From NCBI GenBank assembly GCA_029204225.1, contig CM055100.1, positions 27,916,649 to 27,980,648 of the forward strand: DNA of 64,000 nt, given 5' to 3'. This DNA is from Diphasiastrum complanatum. Lineage: Eukaryota; Streptophyta; Lycopodiopsida; Lycopodiales; Lycopodiaceae. The notes under the pieces are model-generated. The model was not told the origin of the DNA and did not search any database. It worked only from the letters and a program-made list of their open reading frames with translations. Of this stretch, positions 39,280 to 50,973 are shown one piece after another. Within the stretch, counting starts at the first letter, position 1. The number at the start of each line of letters is the position of its first letter. The position numbers and the translations under genes are program-made.

Positions 39280-40020
39280 TTCATGCTTTGAAGAGGTGAG
39301 GGTGTATACATCAAATCATCAGTGTTTTTGCTTGCAGGAACTCATATTTGGGAGAGGGATTCAGACTTGCTGAGAAACAAGCAATCTGTGGATCATAAGT
39401 GGATCAAATCAAGGCTGATCTGATCCAGCAGAGCTCTGTACGGACAAAGAGCTCACACGTGTGAAATCAGCCCTCATTAATGAGTGCTACTTCTCAAGGA
39501 AAATTTGATGTTCTATAGCTTGTTGGATAGGTATTGAACAGTAGAATGTGTTGCTCTTGTTTCTAAATCAATTTGATTTGTTTTTAGAAGAGTTTTAGGC
39601 AAACAGAGAGTTTGAGAGAGTAACAACTCGTGGGATATGCCAAAGTGAGCACACATCTGTCTTTTTCACCAATTTCATCATTTTTCACTGTCAATAAAAA
39701 AGAATTGGATAGAAGTGAGTGTTCTGAGGTCTTAGACTTTTCATTTCACACACATTACTGTTTTTCAGTTGAAAGTAAGTTCCTAGAGAGTTTATTAGTA
39801 CTTTAAAACTCGTGGGAGAGATAGACTTCTTGCTTGCATGTGCTTCTTTTTTGTGACTGAAACAAGATCCAAATTCAAGATAGACTGATTTTCTGTTTTG
39901 AGAATTTGTTCTCACATCTGTTGCTAGATTTCATAGGTTGGATCAACATATGTGTTAGATTCTAGATTGAGATAGCAAGCAACATCCTTTCAACTCCATT
40001 TTTTTTTTCTCATAGTGAAG

Positions 40021-41241
40021 ATGTCTTCATTTGGTTCACATTTTTTAGAGATTAGTGAGAGATTAACATCTTCCAATTATGCAATGTGGAAAATCAGGAT
40101 AGAATCATTATTGATTCTACAGAATGTAGTGGATATTGTGAGTGGAGCTGAAGAAGAACCTGCTACACCTAATGAAGCTGCAACATTTCACAAGAAAACT
40201 AGAATTGCCCTTCATTTCATAAAAATGAATGTAACCAATGAAGTGTTAAGAGAGATCAGTATATGCACCACTGCCAAGGAAGCTTGGGATACTCTAAAAA
40301 CAATCTATGAAATCAAAAATACTTCTAAATTGCTTACACTTAGAAACCAAATATTTCTAAGTTATCAAAGAGTAGATGAGAGTGCTTCATCATATGTCAT
40401 GAGAGTTAAGGATCTTCATCAAGAGTTAGCTGGTATTAGTGATGCCCTTAAGAACACTGAACTTGTTCAAGTAGTCCTCAATGGACTTAGAGATGAGTAT
40501 GACAATATTGTGCAGACTTATGATGTCAAGGAGGATCTTCCATCCTTGGAGACACTGCAAGGTGTTCTCATTGCTGAAGAAAGTAGGCAAGAGAACAAGA
40601 TGTTGAGGATCAACAGACTTTCATTGAAAGATGGTGGAGATGACAAAGCACTCTTCATCAGAGACAAGTCAAGAGGCAAGGGCAAAGGACAACAACACTT
40701 CAAGAAGGACAAAGTCAAGGAAGGTTGTGAGGATCAGTCCTCACAAGTTGCAACATCCAGTGGCAAGAAGAAGTTGTCAAAGATCAAGTGTTTTTTCTGT
40801 GGCAAGAAGGGACACTATGCATCAAACTGTTTCAAGAAGAAGAACCAATCTAAGCAAGCTAATCTTACTAATGAGGATGAATGTGAGGGTGTTGAGAGTG
40901 AAAGAGAGGATTCATTAATGATGTCTACTTTTTCATCTTTTCTTTTTAAGAATGAAGAAGTCTCGTGGATAGATAGTGGGGCTAGTTCTCATATGTCTAG
41001 TTCTAGGAATTCTTTCACTAATCTCATGCCTTATCTAGGTGCAAAAAGATCAATATATACTGCTAATGATGTAGAGTGTAGGATTGAAGGAATAGGTAGT
41101 ATTCCACTGCATGCATCATCATCAAAATATTTTTGCCTACATGATGTACTGTATATACCTAGATTGACTAAGAATCTCATTAGTGTAGGACAATTGTTTG
41201 ATATGGATTGGATGTCAAGTTTCAAGTTGACAAGTGTATAA
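40021..41241 (+). pseudogene. Copia gag and protease
   Basis: ATG at 40021 opens MSSFGSHFLEISERLTSSNY. Capsid blocks include EAWDTLKTIY and LPSLETLQGVLIAEE; the zinc knuckle CFFCGKKGHYASNC is perfect; the protease active site SWIDSGASSHM and the later FCLHDVLYIPRLTKNLISVG are intact. The frame ends at 41241 after a frameshift near 41230, before the integrase. Confidence 0.95.
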
Positions 41242-41287
41242 TCTCAAGAGAAAATGAAGTTATTGTAGAGGATCTAGAACTGGTAAG

Positions 41288-41902
41288 TTGTACAAACTAG
41301 ATTCTAGGGAGAAGGCTAACATTTCATATATTGCTTATGAGACCAAGGTTCTACAGGAGGATCTGTGGCACAAGAGATTGGGACATCCCAATTTCAAAGC
41401 CATGCAATCTATGGTCAAAGAAGGAAAAGTTGCTGGTCTACCAAAGACATTGTCAAAGGAGCTTCTACCTTGTGAAGCTTGTGTATTGGCAAAAGCACAC
41501 AGAAGGCCTTTTCCTAGATCAAGTATCAAGACAAAGCAACCATTTGAACTTGTGCACTATGATGTTCATTTCTCATCAACTAAGAGCAAAGGAGGAGCAA
41601 ACTGCTTTGTCTCTTTTGTAGATGATTATACAAGATGTTCTTGGATCTATATGATGTCTTCAAAAGCCATGGTCTATGATGTTTTTCTTACTTTCAAAGC
41701 TTATGTAGAAAAGCAGTTTCCTTTCAAGTTAAAAGCTTTGAGAAGTGATAGTGGAGGAGAATATACTTCCAATAAGTTTAAAGACTTTTGTGAGAGAGAG
41801 GGTATTGAAAGAGAGTTTTCTTGTTCATATACTCCTCAGCAAAATGGAGTTGCTGAGAGAAAAATAGAACTTTGTGTGAATGTGCAAAAGCCATTAGGCT
41901 AG
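41288..41902 (+). pseudogene. Copia integrase, truncated
   Basis: Zinc finger LWHKRLGHPNFKAM ... CEACVLAK, first aspartate in LVHYDVHFS, second in LRSDSGGEYTSNKF and glutamate in GVAERK are all present. A one-base loss in an A run near 41865 shifts the frame, and the following C-terminal section is deleted to the GIFVGYASTKKAYNVY segment at about 41950. Confidence 0.93.
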
Positions 41903-41944
41903 AAGCTAAACTAGGAAGAAGGAAGATCCTAGTGCAGTTAAAGG

Positions 41945-43450
41945 AATCTTTGTAGGATATGCATCCACTAAAAAAGCATACAATGTTTATCTTCCCTCTA
42001 CTGACAAAAATGTTGTTAGTAGAGATGTGATCTTCCATGAAGATCAGAAGTTTAACTTGGATGATGCACAGGTCAAGGAGTCTCATGCAAGGTCAATTAT
42101 TAACCTTGATGCTGTTCAAGAAGAGGTGAGGACGAGGCTTGAGGAGGAGCAAAATCAAGCTACCACACCAAGAAGATCTACACGAGCAAGATCTGAGCCA
42201 AGTAGGCTCCCATATGATGCTGAAGGAAGGCAAATGGAAGGTGAAACTTCCTATCATGCACTTTTTATATCAGATGAAGAGCCTAAGGATGTTCAAGAAG
42301 CACTTTAATCCAAAGAGTCGGTTGAAGCAATGACCCAAGGGTTTGAAGCCTTGATGTCAAACAACACATGGGAGCTTGTGGAGCCACCAAACAACATGCA
42401 TGTGATTGGACGTAAGTGGGTATTCAGAATCAAGTATAATCATGATGGATCTATCAATAAGTATGAAGCAAGACTTTGTGCCAAAGGCTACTCACATATC
42501 AAAGGTTTTGACTATGAAGACACCTTTGCACCAGTTGCAAAGATGGTAACAATTTGAATACTCATATCTCTTGCATGTTTTCACAAATGGAGTATGTTCC
42601 AGCTTGATGTTTCTAATGCATTTCTCAATGGTTACCTTGAGGAGAGATTTACATGGAGTAGCCTCCAGGTTTTGTGAAGGAAGGTGATGAATCAAAAGTT
42701 TATCTTTTGTTCAAAAGTCTGTATGGACTGAAACAGGCACCAAGGTCTTGGTATGCAAGGCTCAACTCCTATCTCATATCACTTGGATTTTGTCTAAGTA
42801 AATATGACCCTTCTTTGTATTATAAGTTTGTAGATAACTTTGTAATTGTTCTTCTCATCTATGTAGATGATATCATTCTTCGTGGAAACAATAAGAAGTT
42901 AGTTGAAGAAACTAAGCATGCACTTGGTACTGAGTTTAAGATGCAGGACTTAGGAGTTCTTCACTATATTCTAGGCCTTGAAATAGATTTTTGGAAAGGT
43001 CATGCATTTATAAGCCAAAGTAGATATGCACTTCCCATGTTCAGGAAATTCCATATGGAAAACTGTAAAGGCATAGATACACCTACGGAGCACACTGTAA
43101 AAGTTCCTATGAAAGATGATGAAAAATCCTTTGTGGACATCACTCTTTATAGGAGTCTTATTGGCTCACTTATTTGGTTAACAGTAACTAGGCCTGATCT
43201 AAGCTTTTGTGTTCATAAGCTAAATCAACAGATGCAGGATCCAAAGTTATATCATTGGAAGTTGGCTAAAAGAGTTTTGAGGTATATATCTTCTACCTTG
43301 GACTATGGATTATTCTACAAAGGAGAAGATTTGAATTTGATTACTTTTTCAGATTCAGATTTTGTAGGAGACAGGTTGGATAGGAAATCCACAAGTGCTT
43401 ACACTATATTTCCTGGAGGGAACTTGGTTTCTTGGCTATCAAAGAAGTAG
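41945..43450 (+). pseudogene. Copia linker and reverse transcriptase
   Basis: The linker SRDVIFHEDQKF and an acidic region lead to NTWELVEPPNNMHVIGRKWV and FDYEDTFAPVAKM, a stop at 42557, then SLYGLKQAPRSWYARL and LLIYVDDIILRGNN with the catalytic YVDD, and DRKSTSAYTIF. Two or more frame breaks separate the parts at 42557 and 42674. Confidence 0.93.
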
Positions 43451-43824
43451 GCACTATTTCTTTATCATCCTGTGAAGCTGAATACAAATCTCTTACAACC
43501 ACAACAAAGGAGATTTTATGGATCAAAAGGCTACTTTTGGAGCTAAAGTGTTATTCAGATGAAGATCTTCCAGTTATCAAGAATGATAACATTTTTGCTC
43601 AGTCTCTTGCAAATAATCCAATGTTTCATACAAGGAGCAAGCATATTGAAGTGGCTCATCATTTTGTAAGAGAAAAAGTCATTGGGAGAGAGATCTCATT
43701 GGAACATGTTGCATCTTCAGGTTGTGTTGCAGATCTTCTCACCAAGCCTCTACTCAAGAATGTATTTATGAAGATGAGGTCAAACCTTGGCCTAATTTTG
43801 AACTCTATGTTGATAGGAACATAA
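43432..43824 (+). pseudogene. Copia RNase H end
   Basis: Frame change at 43445 then LSSCEAEYKSLTTTTKEILW, NPMFHTRSKHIEVAHHF and CVADLLTKPL. The usual CDNQ is KNDN, so one catalytic neighbour has changed. Confidence 0.92.
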
Positions 43825-43838
43825 ATTTTAAGGAGGAG

Positions 43839-44568
43839 TGTGAAGATTATTAAAATATTATCTTCCTATCTCGAGTTTGGGGCCATGTCCATGGTGATTT
43901 CCACTAAATTTCATGTTGTACATAAAAGGAGTGTGAATTGAGCACATATCCTTCTAGTTTAGCTCGGATTTGAGTTAGATAGGTTCAATTTTGATGACAT
44001 GCAGAAGTTTAGATAGCATGCAAAGTCATACTGTATGCATGCAAGCCACATGCAATCAGTGCATGCAACATGCAAAGTAGTTTATGTGATCTACACATGT
44101 CTAGGCAGATTTATGAGTTGACATGTAGTACATGCAACATCCATGCATGCAGTTACACATGTGAATCACTGGTAGGTGAATTAGTTCAGTTAAGTGGACA
44201 TTCCATGCAACTCCACTATAGGAATTCGAGTCTCTCTCATGTAGGGAAATCTTGGCATGTCTTGCAATATTGTGAATATTGAGATTTTGGTGTTTTAATC
44301 TCATTCTCTCTCTACCCGAGTTTTCTATGATTGATTTTCTCTCTCTACCCGAGAGCAACCTATTTTTCCCATACTGAGCACTTAGAATTATTTATGACAT
44401 TCATTTCTCATAGTGAGGAGTCAGATTTTTTCATGAGATGTATGCCATTGTGCCCTTGCCTTAGATTTTTCAAGCATATTGCTCTTTGATCAATCTTGTG
44501 CAATCACAACACCTCTGTAAGGTCCTGTAGGGTGTGTGGTGAAGTTCACACATGCTAAAAACTTCACA
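43839..44568 (+). repeat. 3' LTR, preceded by polypurine tract AGGAGGAG
   Basis: Purine tract 43831-43838, then TGTGAAG to CTTCACA, followed by the GACCT duplication. Confidence 0.95.
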
Positions 44569-44573
44569 GACCT

Positions 44574-44985
44574 ATCCAACAAGCTATCAGACCTGTAAAT
44601 TGATGGTCGAGGGCTTATGCTCCATCTCCATCAAGTTTGAAGCAAAAAGCCCTTCTACAAATCACGAAATCTTCATTCTTAGGACCTGTATAAATACTTC
44701 ATGGAAGTCTAATAGACCATTTAAGAGGTGTTTGCATGATTTTAGACTGTATGGCCTAGAAAAAGTGCATCCTACTACAGATTTTCAGACGGTCTATTCT
44801 CACACGTGTGACGCTGAGATGGTAGGTTGATGTGGCAATCATCTCATTCACTTGGTCTTCTTCTATACAGTGCTTTACAGTGCCTAATTTGGTGCACTTT
44901 AGCTCAAGATATAGTCGTTTGAAATTTTGGCAGTTTTGTGAGCAAAATTGTCAAAATCTGTAAATGTTTCGATCGATGTTTTTTC
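44574..44985. other. Host flank between two Copia elements
   Basis: No gene. Contains the 12-base palindrome TCACACGTGTGA at 44800-44811. Confidence 0.4.
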
Positions 44986-45930
44986 CTAAATTTTGGTACT
45001 GTACTTATATGAACCAAAAACTGTCGTTGGATGCTCTTTGATGGCTGTCATGAAGGCATCATGCTCCGCCTCTGGAATGGGCTGTGAAGCTTCTGTAGCT
45101 GCATTGGCCACTTGATTCAACTGTCCCTTGTTGTTGTTCTTTGCTTGTAGTATTTGGCAGTCTTGAATCTCGTGGTTGTTTCTCTTGCAGTATCTACAAA
45201 ACAACTTCTTTTTTGGCTACGGATTCGACTATTCTTTGTGTTGTGCTGGTTTCTCGTCTTGCTTTGATTGTTTCGGGCCTTTCTTCTTCTTTTGCTTAGT
45301 CGTGCTCTTGTTGGTGTACAAAGCGTGAGAATTAGCTGAGGAACTGGAGGCTTCGTTCTTCCACGTGTCTTCCTGCAACAACATTGTAATGACTCTTGAA
45401 AGAGTCAGTTCTGAATTTGTTGTGATGATCATCACTCAGCTGTCGTATGAGCTTGGCAAACTTGTAAGCAGTTGCATCACTACGTCTTGATCGTTTATGA
45501 TAGATCCAACAGTGGCCATTTGCTTCAACAGATTCTTTGGTTGATGTGATTTTGTAGGGAATCACCATTTGCCATCTTGAGGGAGTAAAATTTCTTCTTG
45601 AGATGTAGCTTGGAAGCTATATCTCTCACTTCGTATAGTGTGCCCAAGATGTCTCAAACTTCATTGGATGTCTGGGCTTCGGATACATGGCCGATCTGAG
45701 TATCCGAAATGTTGAGGATAATCAGTGCGAATGCTTTGCCATCCTGAAGCTTCCATCTGGCGATTGTTGCGTCGTCAGCTTTGGGTTTTCCCTTTGCACC
45801 TGTAACGACGTCATACAATTCTTTAGCCATTAGCATTGTTTTCATCTTAAATTTTCATAGATAGTAATTGGCTCCATCAAGCTTGTCCATGATAGGACTG
45901 GCTTTCCCTTGGGAATCCATGTGGAAGATT
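44986..45930 (-). pseudogene. Copia gag, broken
   Basis: From MDSQGKASPIMDKLDGANYY at about 45920 (a stop where the conserved tryptophan should be), through MKTMLMAKELYDVVTGAKGK and NISDTQIGHV, to the knuckle CRYCKRNNHEIQDCQ at the end. Several frame changes occur between 45332 and 45650. Confidence 0.85.
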
Positions 45931-46076
45931 AGTCTAGGTGATAGGAATAACTACCAGTGACTTAAGTATGAAAATCTGGTGCTAGATTATAGAACAAGAA
46001 GACAATTACTCTATCGGCTAGTAGAGTCTTGTTTATGTGGAAGCTTATCAGGCTACAGAAATTAGCTCTGATACCA

Positions 46077-46539
46077 TGTTGGAAAGATGGGAGAATTGAA
46101 AGATAACTCGAAAAGAAAAAATGAACACAAAAAAAAGTGAACTCGAAACTCGTAAAATAATGATTGTTGCGTCGTGGCTGATGTCGTTGACAAATCTGAT
46201 TGCACAGTGCATGGGATGAGTGTGAGAAGGCCGCGACATTAGCCTTTGCTAAAATTAAAATTGATGAAAATGCGAAAAATACGACACTCTGACAAGTGCC
46301 TTAAAAATTGATTTACAGGGTACCTTCACTTTCCTCTAAGGGCACTTTAGGCATTTGTAGGGTAGTGTCGTCTTTTTCGCCTGTCATAAATCAGGTGTAA
46401 AAACACATTGTCACCTTTTTTGCTCGTCTCATTTTTCATGTAAATATGCAGACTATGCGACAACACAAGTAAAATATAGCAGCATGATTGAAGGCAAATT
46501 AACATAGGATGTAGGAGAGTAAAGGAGATAAATCCAACA
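46077..46539 (-). repeat. 5' LTR, short form (463 bp)
   Basis: TGTTGGATTTATCTCC to CTTTCCAACA on the minus strand. It is the same LTR as 33055-34174 but lacks about 600 internal bases. Confidence 0.9.
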
Positions 46540-46844
46540 ATAACCACATCGCTCCTGCCACCATGATGGAGCAAGGGAGATAGAAGAACGCGAACGGAGA
46601 AGAGAGCAAGAATATTGCGGAATAGCTCTCTCGTTGCAATCGGCTGCTAAATGCCAAAAAAGTCTAATAGACAACTTATGCTAAATGTAATCACAGCTTT
46701 AAGTGTTCTAATTGCCCAACAAGATCTTAAGAATTAATTCATACTTGGAAACAAGAGTATAGTCCACCAAAGAGTATTGCCCAAAAAAATCAAAATAGTT
46801 TCACACCAATTTTTTATATATCATGCCAATTCATTCCATTAACT

Positions 46845-48240
46845 ATGCTGTTTTTCCCCAAGTTTGATTATGGGAGCGGCTTCTCTCATGGTTTGTGTCA
46901 ACATTTTTGTGTGAAGAACATGTCCTCCCAAAGAAGAGTGTTGTTGAGCTGGATCGTAGTTTCTAAGGTAATCGGAAAAGGGGGCTTCGGCTCCATCTTT
47001 TTTGGCACCATTCTCTTAAAGAGCACATTCGTTCGAAATGCGGCACTCTTGACTCCGAGTATGAGTCCTTTGCGAGCGGCATGTCAGCAAGGGAAAGAAG
47101 AGGTTCTGAGAACTATCCTCTGGCTTTTGTCGATACCTGACAAGAGCAAGAGCCGTCTGGGCAGGATTGCCATCGTAAAGATTTTGTTCTATATCGCGAG
47201 GGGTGGTAGTGAAGCAATGCTAGACCTAGTCAGCGGATATGGTTTCAAAATCGAGCCTTTCATGAAATTCCTGGAGGGGGGATTTGAGAAGCTCTTGCTT
47301 GACGAAGGCGCTTGGGATAGTGAGGGAGACAAAAGCTTGTTCATTGAAGAGATGACATTCGTGTGAGGTTGCCTCTGTGAGTGATAATTTAAAGATCAGT
47401 GTGGGCCACTTACTTCACCCGCCGCCGAAGGTTTTCTGCGCAAATGCAGGCAATCAGCCCCCTGGGGTAGAAAGCTCAAACGACGGTGCTCAAACGACCT
47501 TCGCAAATTCAAAGAACAGGGTTCAAGCTGGAAGTTCTGCCGAAGGAGGTAAACATTATGCACATAGAATCCTATCTGGCTTTGAAACGGGATCAGCTTC
47601 TGAGCAGGTTATCAGCATTCATCACAAGATTGAATTTCCTCATGAACTTGCCCACGAATGTTGTGCTAGGGGTTACATGGGAATTCTCCAATTTCTTGAA
47701 GATTGCGAATTGGACTTGAATCACATTAAGGCGGACTCTGGCAATGGTTCTGAGGAGCCTAGTTCCTCTCTACTCCATACTGCAGCCTACCACGGCCATG
47801 TAAAAATTGCCAAATATCTTTTAGAAAGAGGATTTTCAGTGAACTCATCTTATTGCTTCCTGGGTTCTTCACCTCTTCAACGTGCGTGTGAATCAAGCGT
47901 GTCTATGCAGAAGAAGGATATGGTTACTCTCTTACTTGAAGCTGGTGCTGATCCAAATCATAAGAACCGTGGTAGCTATACAGCAATGGGCATTGCAAGC
48001 GGGTTGACTAGTAAGGGCGCCAGAGAACTAGTTCAGCTCCTTGTAGGGGCGGGCTTCGACCTCGGAAAAAGGGACCGCTGGGGTGATGATTACTTGAGCT
48101 TGGTAACCAGAAGTGAAACATGTGAGCTCAACAAGCCCACCTCCTCCATGTTGGAACATAATTCATGGTCAGTATCTAAACTTGATCTCTTCACAGTGTC
48201 ATCCAAGACTGAAAGTGGAGGCCCCTGGTCGCCATGTTGA
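46845..48240 (+). CDS. Ankyrin-repeat protein, intronless, frameshifted gene or pseudogene
   Basis: Two plus-strand frames, 46845-47366 (173 codons) and 47377-48240 (287 codons), look like one protein split by a frame change near 47370. The first has a glycine-rich VIGKGGFGSIFFGTI, reminiscent of a kinase P-loop although no other kinase motif follows, then SPLRAACQQGKEEVLRTI, which is ankyrin-like. The second has clear ankyrin repeats: FPHELAHECCARGYMGILQF, LLHTAAYHGHVKIAKYLLER, SPLQRACESS...DMVTLLLEAGADPNHKNR and a degenerate LVQLLVGAGFDLGKRDRWG. A likely role is a protein-interaction scaffold; no specific partner can be inferred. Lack of introns may mean a processed copy, but no poly-A tail or duplication is proven. 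Confidence 0.6.
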
Positions 48241-49191
48241 TGAGGCACTATCTTTCTTGCAAAGACTTTTGAAGACCGCTTGAAAGTCTGTCCACGAAAA
48301 ATCTTCGAATCTCAATACTACGAATAACTGTGGAGACCTGAGCTTAGACCTTGATAGTCAGCTAGATGTTTCACAGATGTTCTGACAGTTTGTGGCGGCA
48401 GTATCATGAGAGTTCTAGAAACTTAGAAGTGACGGGTACTTCCTTCTCTTGAGCTGTTCTATGAACTTACTCGGGTACCAAATTGAGAAAGTTGTTTCCG
48501 GACTTTATCTTCAAATCGTCTTGGGACTCCCTTGAACACAAAAGTTCAACCAGTATTTCCCATCCCATTTCTAGAGTGAAGGTTCGAGCTTCACATCTTC
48601 TCATACAAATACTAAGTCTCACTGAGGACATACTCTGTGGCCCAATGGATGTGGACAATCTCCGGCTTACCGTCCGAGGTTTGAAGTCGCATTGAAAATT
48701 ACATTGGAGATGATGTAGTCTGAAGCTCACTACTTGCAGATTGTCCTTTGGTGCCAGTTCGAATCTTTTGTCTCTGGTCATAGGATGAGCAAATCGTTTA
48801 TTTTTAGACCAATACAGAGAAGAGTTCTGATATCCCATGTTCCATGTTTATGGTGGACAAATGTAGAGAGCTTATTGTTGAGTGGGGAGGGAGGACCCTC
48901 TTGTGTTTCTAGAAACATTGTGAGAGAATAGTCTCTGGTTTTTAGAGGGCGAGCTGAGCTCTCTTCTTCCCCATATACTTGGTATAGTCCACAGTCTCAT
49001 GGATTTAGGTACTTGACAAGGAGGATCTGAACTTCTGAAGCAGTACAGAATGTTGAACTAAGATACTCCTGATCAGCCTAAATGACAAATCTCAAAAACA
49101 AGTGCTTTAACACCTAATTTTTTAAATTAAAAAAAAAAAACGTTCAGACCCAGTACTTTAATGTATTGTACCTTCCAGCCCAAAAGGGTGA
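48241..49191. other. 3' flank of the ankyrin locus
   Basis: No supported gene. A 12-base poly-A tract lies near 49129-49140, which could be the end of a processed copy but is about 890 bases beyond the stop. Confidence 0.35.
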
Positions 49192-50392
49192 TGTTCTAAA
49201 GTTACCTTTACAAGCTTTACTTCCGGCGTCATTGGCGCCAGCATTGTCCTCGGCGCCAGCAGCGCCCCTGCTACTCCCGACACCATTGTGACCAGAATTC
49301 AGCCAGCGCCAAGTTCCTATGGCTGAAAATCTTTGATCAGTTGAAGTCCAGAGAGCTTAGATCTATGTGCAATCACCTCACACGATCTAGGCATGATTAA
49401 AGGAAGCCTAGGGATCAATAAAATTTAGAGAGAGAAAATGACTTCTAGAAAGAGAAAATTCTAGAGAGAGAATAACGTGCTTTACCAGCCTGGGTAGAGT
49501 GCTTGGTATGAGGGAGGGTGCGAATCCCACCAATACTATAGGGGAGTGCGGGTTGCGACTCAGGGCGAGCTCCAACCAAGTCTCAGCCTCCCTTGCTAGA
49601 ATGTTGTCATGGCTCTCGCCTTGGCATGCTAGCGCCCCGGAGACTAGGGTCGGTCACACACTTGAAATGTAACCTTCTCAGATTTATCAATAAAGTGGGA
49701 TTTTCCTCAAACTGACTCTGATTACCTTCTGGGTTTCAGTGTTCGGTAAAAGCGCCAGTTGTAAGGCCGCTTCAAAATTTTTAAGTTGGCACATAGCTGA
49801 GGGTCGTATCCCGGGATGCCAGCGGTATGTCGTCGGGACCATTCGGTCTGTGGCGCCAGCGGTATGCTTTCGGGACCATTTGGTCCAGGAACTGGTTGTC
49901 TCCATATCTGTCGCGGCTTGTGGTTCTGAGTGTTTCTTGCATGAACGTGAATGGGTTAAGCTCTTGGGGAACGGGCTCTAACTTGTCGGCTGAGTTGGAT
50001 GGCTTGCTTGGGTGGAAGTTACCTGTTTATGGCTGTCCAGTCTGGCGTGGCGCCAGGTTGGCTTCCAGCGCTCGTGACGAAGCTTTCAGTTGGTTAAGTC
50101 TAATGTAGCTTGCTTGGAATGGATGTTACTCGTTTGTAATGAAGCTTCGAGTTGGTTAAGTTTGATGTATGTCGGGCGGCTTGCTTGGAGGGAAGTCACC
50201 CACATCGGGACCCTCGATCTGGCATGGTGCCAGTTTGGATCTCAATGTTGGTTTTTGGAATTTCAAATTGGTTAAGTCTGATCGTTGTTGGCGAGTTGGC
50301 TGCTTGTATGTCAAGTGGGTTTGGATGGCAAGAGATGAAGGCTGGGAAGCTAAGTCGTGGTTCCCGGCTCCCTTTGGGATGCCTGCGCTACA
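49192..50392 (+). repeat. Long LTR, about 1.2 kb, with primer site
   Basis: TGTTCTAAAG (degenerate TGTTGTAAAG) to GCCTGCGCTACA, same family as the solo LTR at 23805. A polyadenylation-like AATAAAG is near 49690. Confidence 0.88.
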
Positions 50393-50394
50393 TG

Positions 50395-50406
50395 TGGTAT
50401 CAGAGC
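50395..50406 (+). other. Primer-binding site
   Basis: TGGTATCAGAGC two bases after the LTR. Confidence 0.88.
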
Positions 50407-50959
50407 CGACTGGCCGGTCAGCTATGCGGATCTCACGGAAATGGCCACTGTTTGGGGTTCATCAAGTAGCCCATGGGGAAACATCCATCCAACCATCTGT
50501 GCTTTCACCATTAAGCAGCACATTGCCTCAGTCACGCCCCACCAACTCTGGTCGATAGCCCTTATAGCTAAACGATCGGCAGCTATCCCGCACCGGCAGC
50601 CAACGACCCGTGCTTTACACCCGAATTTGAGCAGCATCTCTATATCAATGGTTAATCCGTACAGTTCGAATATGTCACCCCACACCCCACAAGGCACAGA
50701 CCGTGCTTTCACCTACCTAGGCAGCACTTTGTCTCATTTGTCCTACGTGCAAACGGTGTCAGGCCTGAACCGCCAGGACTGACCGTGCTTACACCTCAAG
50801 GGCAGCATATTGACTCATCAAGTCCCCCGTTATGCCGACCACTCCGACCGTGGACGCACCCATGCTTACACTGTGGGCAGCACCTTGCACAACGGTTGTC
50901 CTGACAAATCCCAAAAAGTGGCCCTCCCTATGAGACTTGCGTAGCTGACCGGCTAGTCG
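50407..50959. repeat. Leader with imperfect repeats of GTGCTTTCACC/GCAGCA
   Basis: Words like ccgtgctttcacctacctaggcagca recur near 50490, 50608, 50702, 50783 and 50862. The ends are mirrored: tggtatcagagccgactggcc at 50395 and its reverse complement at 50951-50971. No coding sequence is supported. Confidence 0.6.
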
Positions 50960-50971
50960 GCTCTGATACCA
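50960..50971 (-). other. Primer-binding site, minus strand
   Basis: TGGTATCAGAGC on the minus strand after an LTR end ..GACGCAACA at 50974. Confidence 0.8.
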
Positions 50972-50973
50972 CA

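Larger units (their letters stand above)
38544..44568 (+). mobile_element. Full-length Ty1/Copia element, frameshifted
   Basis: A 6025-bp element with LTRs of 724 and 730 bp, primer site, gag-pol and purine tract, flanked by GACCT at 38539-38543 and 44569-44573. Gene order is gag, protease, integrase, RT, RNase H, as in Copia. Frameshifts near 41230, 41865, 42555-42670 and 43445 and a deletion at the integrase C-terminus inactivate it. By eye the LTRs are nearly identical, so insertion is relatively recent compared with its neighbours. Confidence 0.96.
44986..46539 (-). mobile_element. Copia element, minus strand: 5' LTR and gag only
   Basis: The LTR 46077-46539 is followed on the minus strand by primer site TGGTATCAGAGC (46076-46065) and a gag that is broken and ends near 44986. 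Pol and 3' LTR are missing. The LTR ends match the element at 31165-34174. Confidence 0.88.

Noticed and set aside
47000-47100. Protein kinase domain at the ankyrin locus
   Set aside because: Only a glycine-loop-like string is visible; no VAIK, HRD or DFG motif follows.
48467-48838. Minus-strand 123-codon frame downstream of the ankyrin locus
   Set aside because: No domain, and composition fits a chance frame; could overlap a broken C-terminus on the plus strand.
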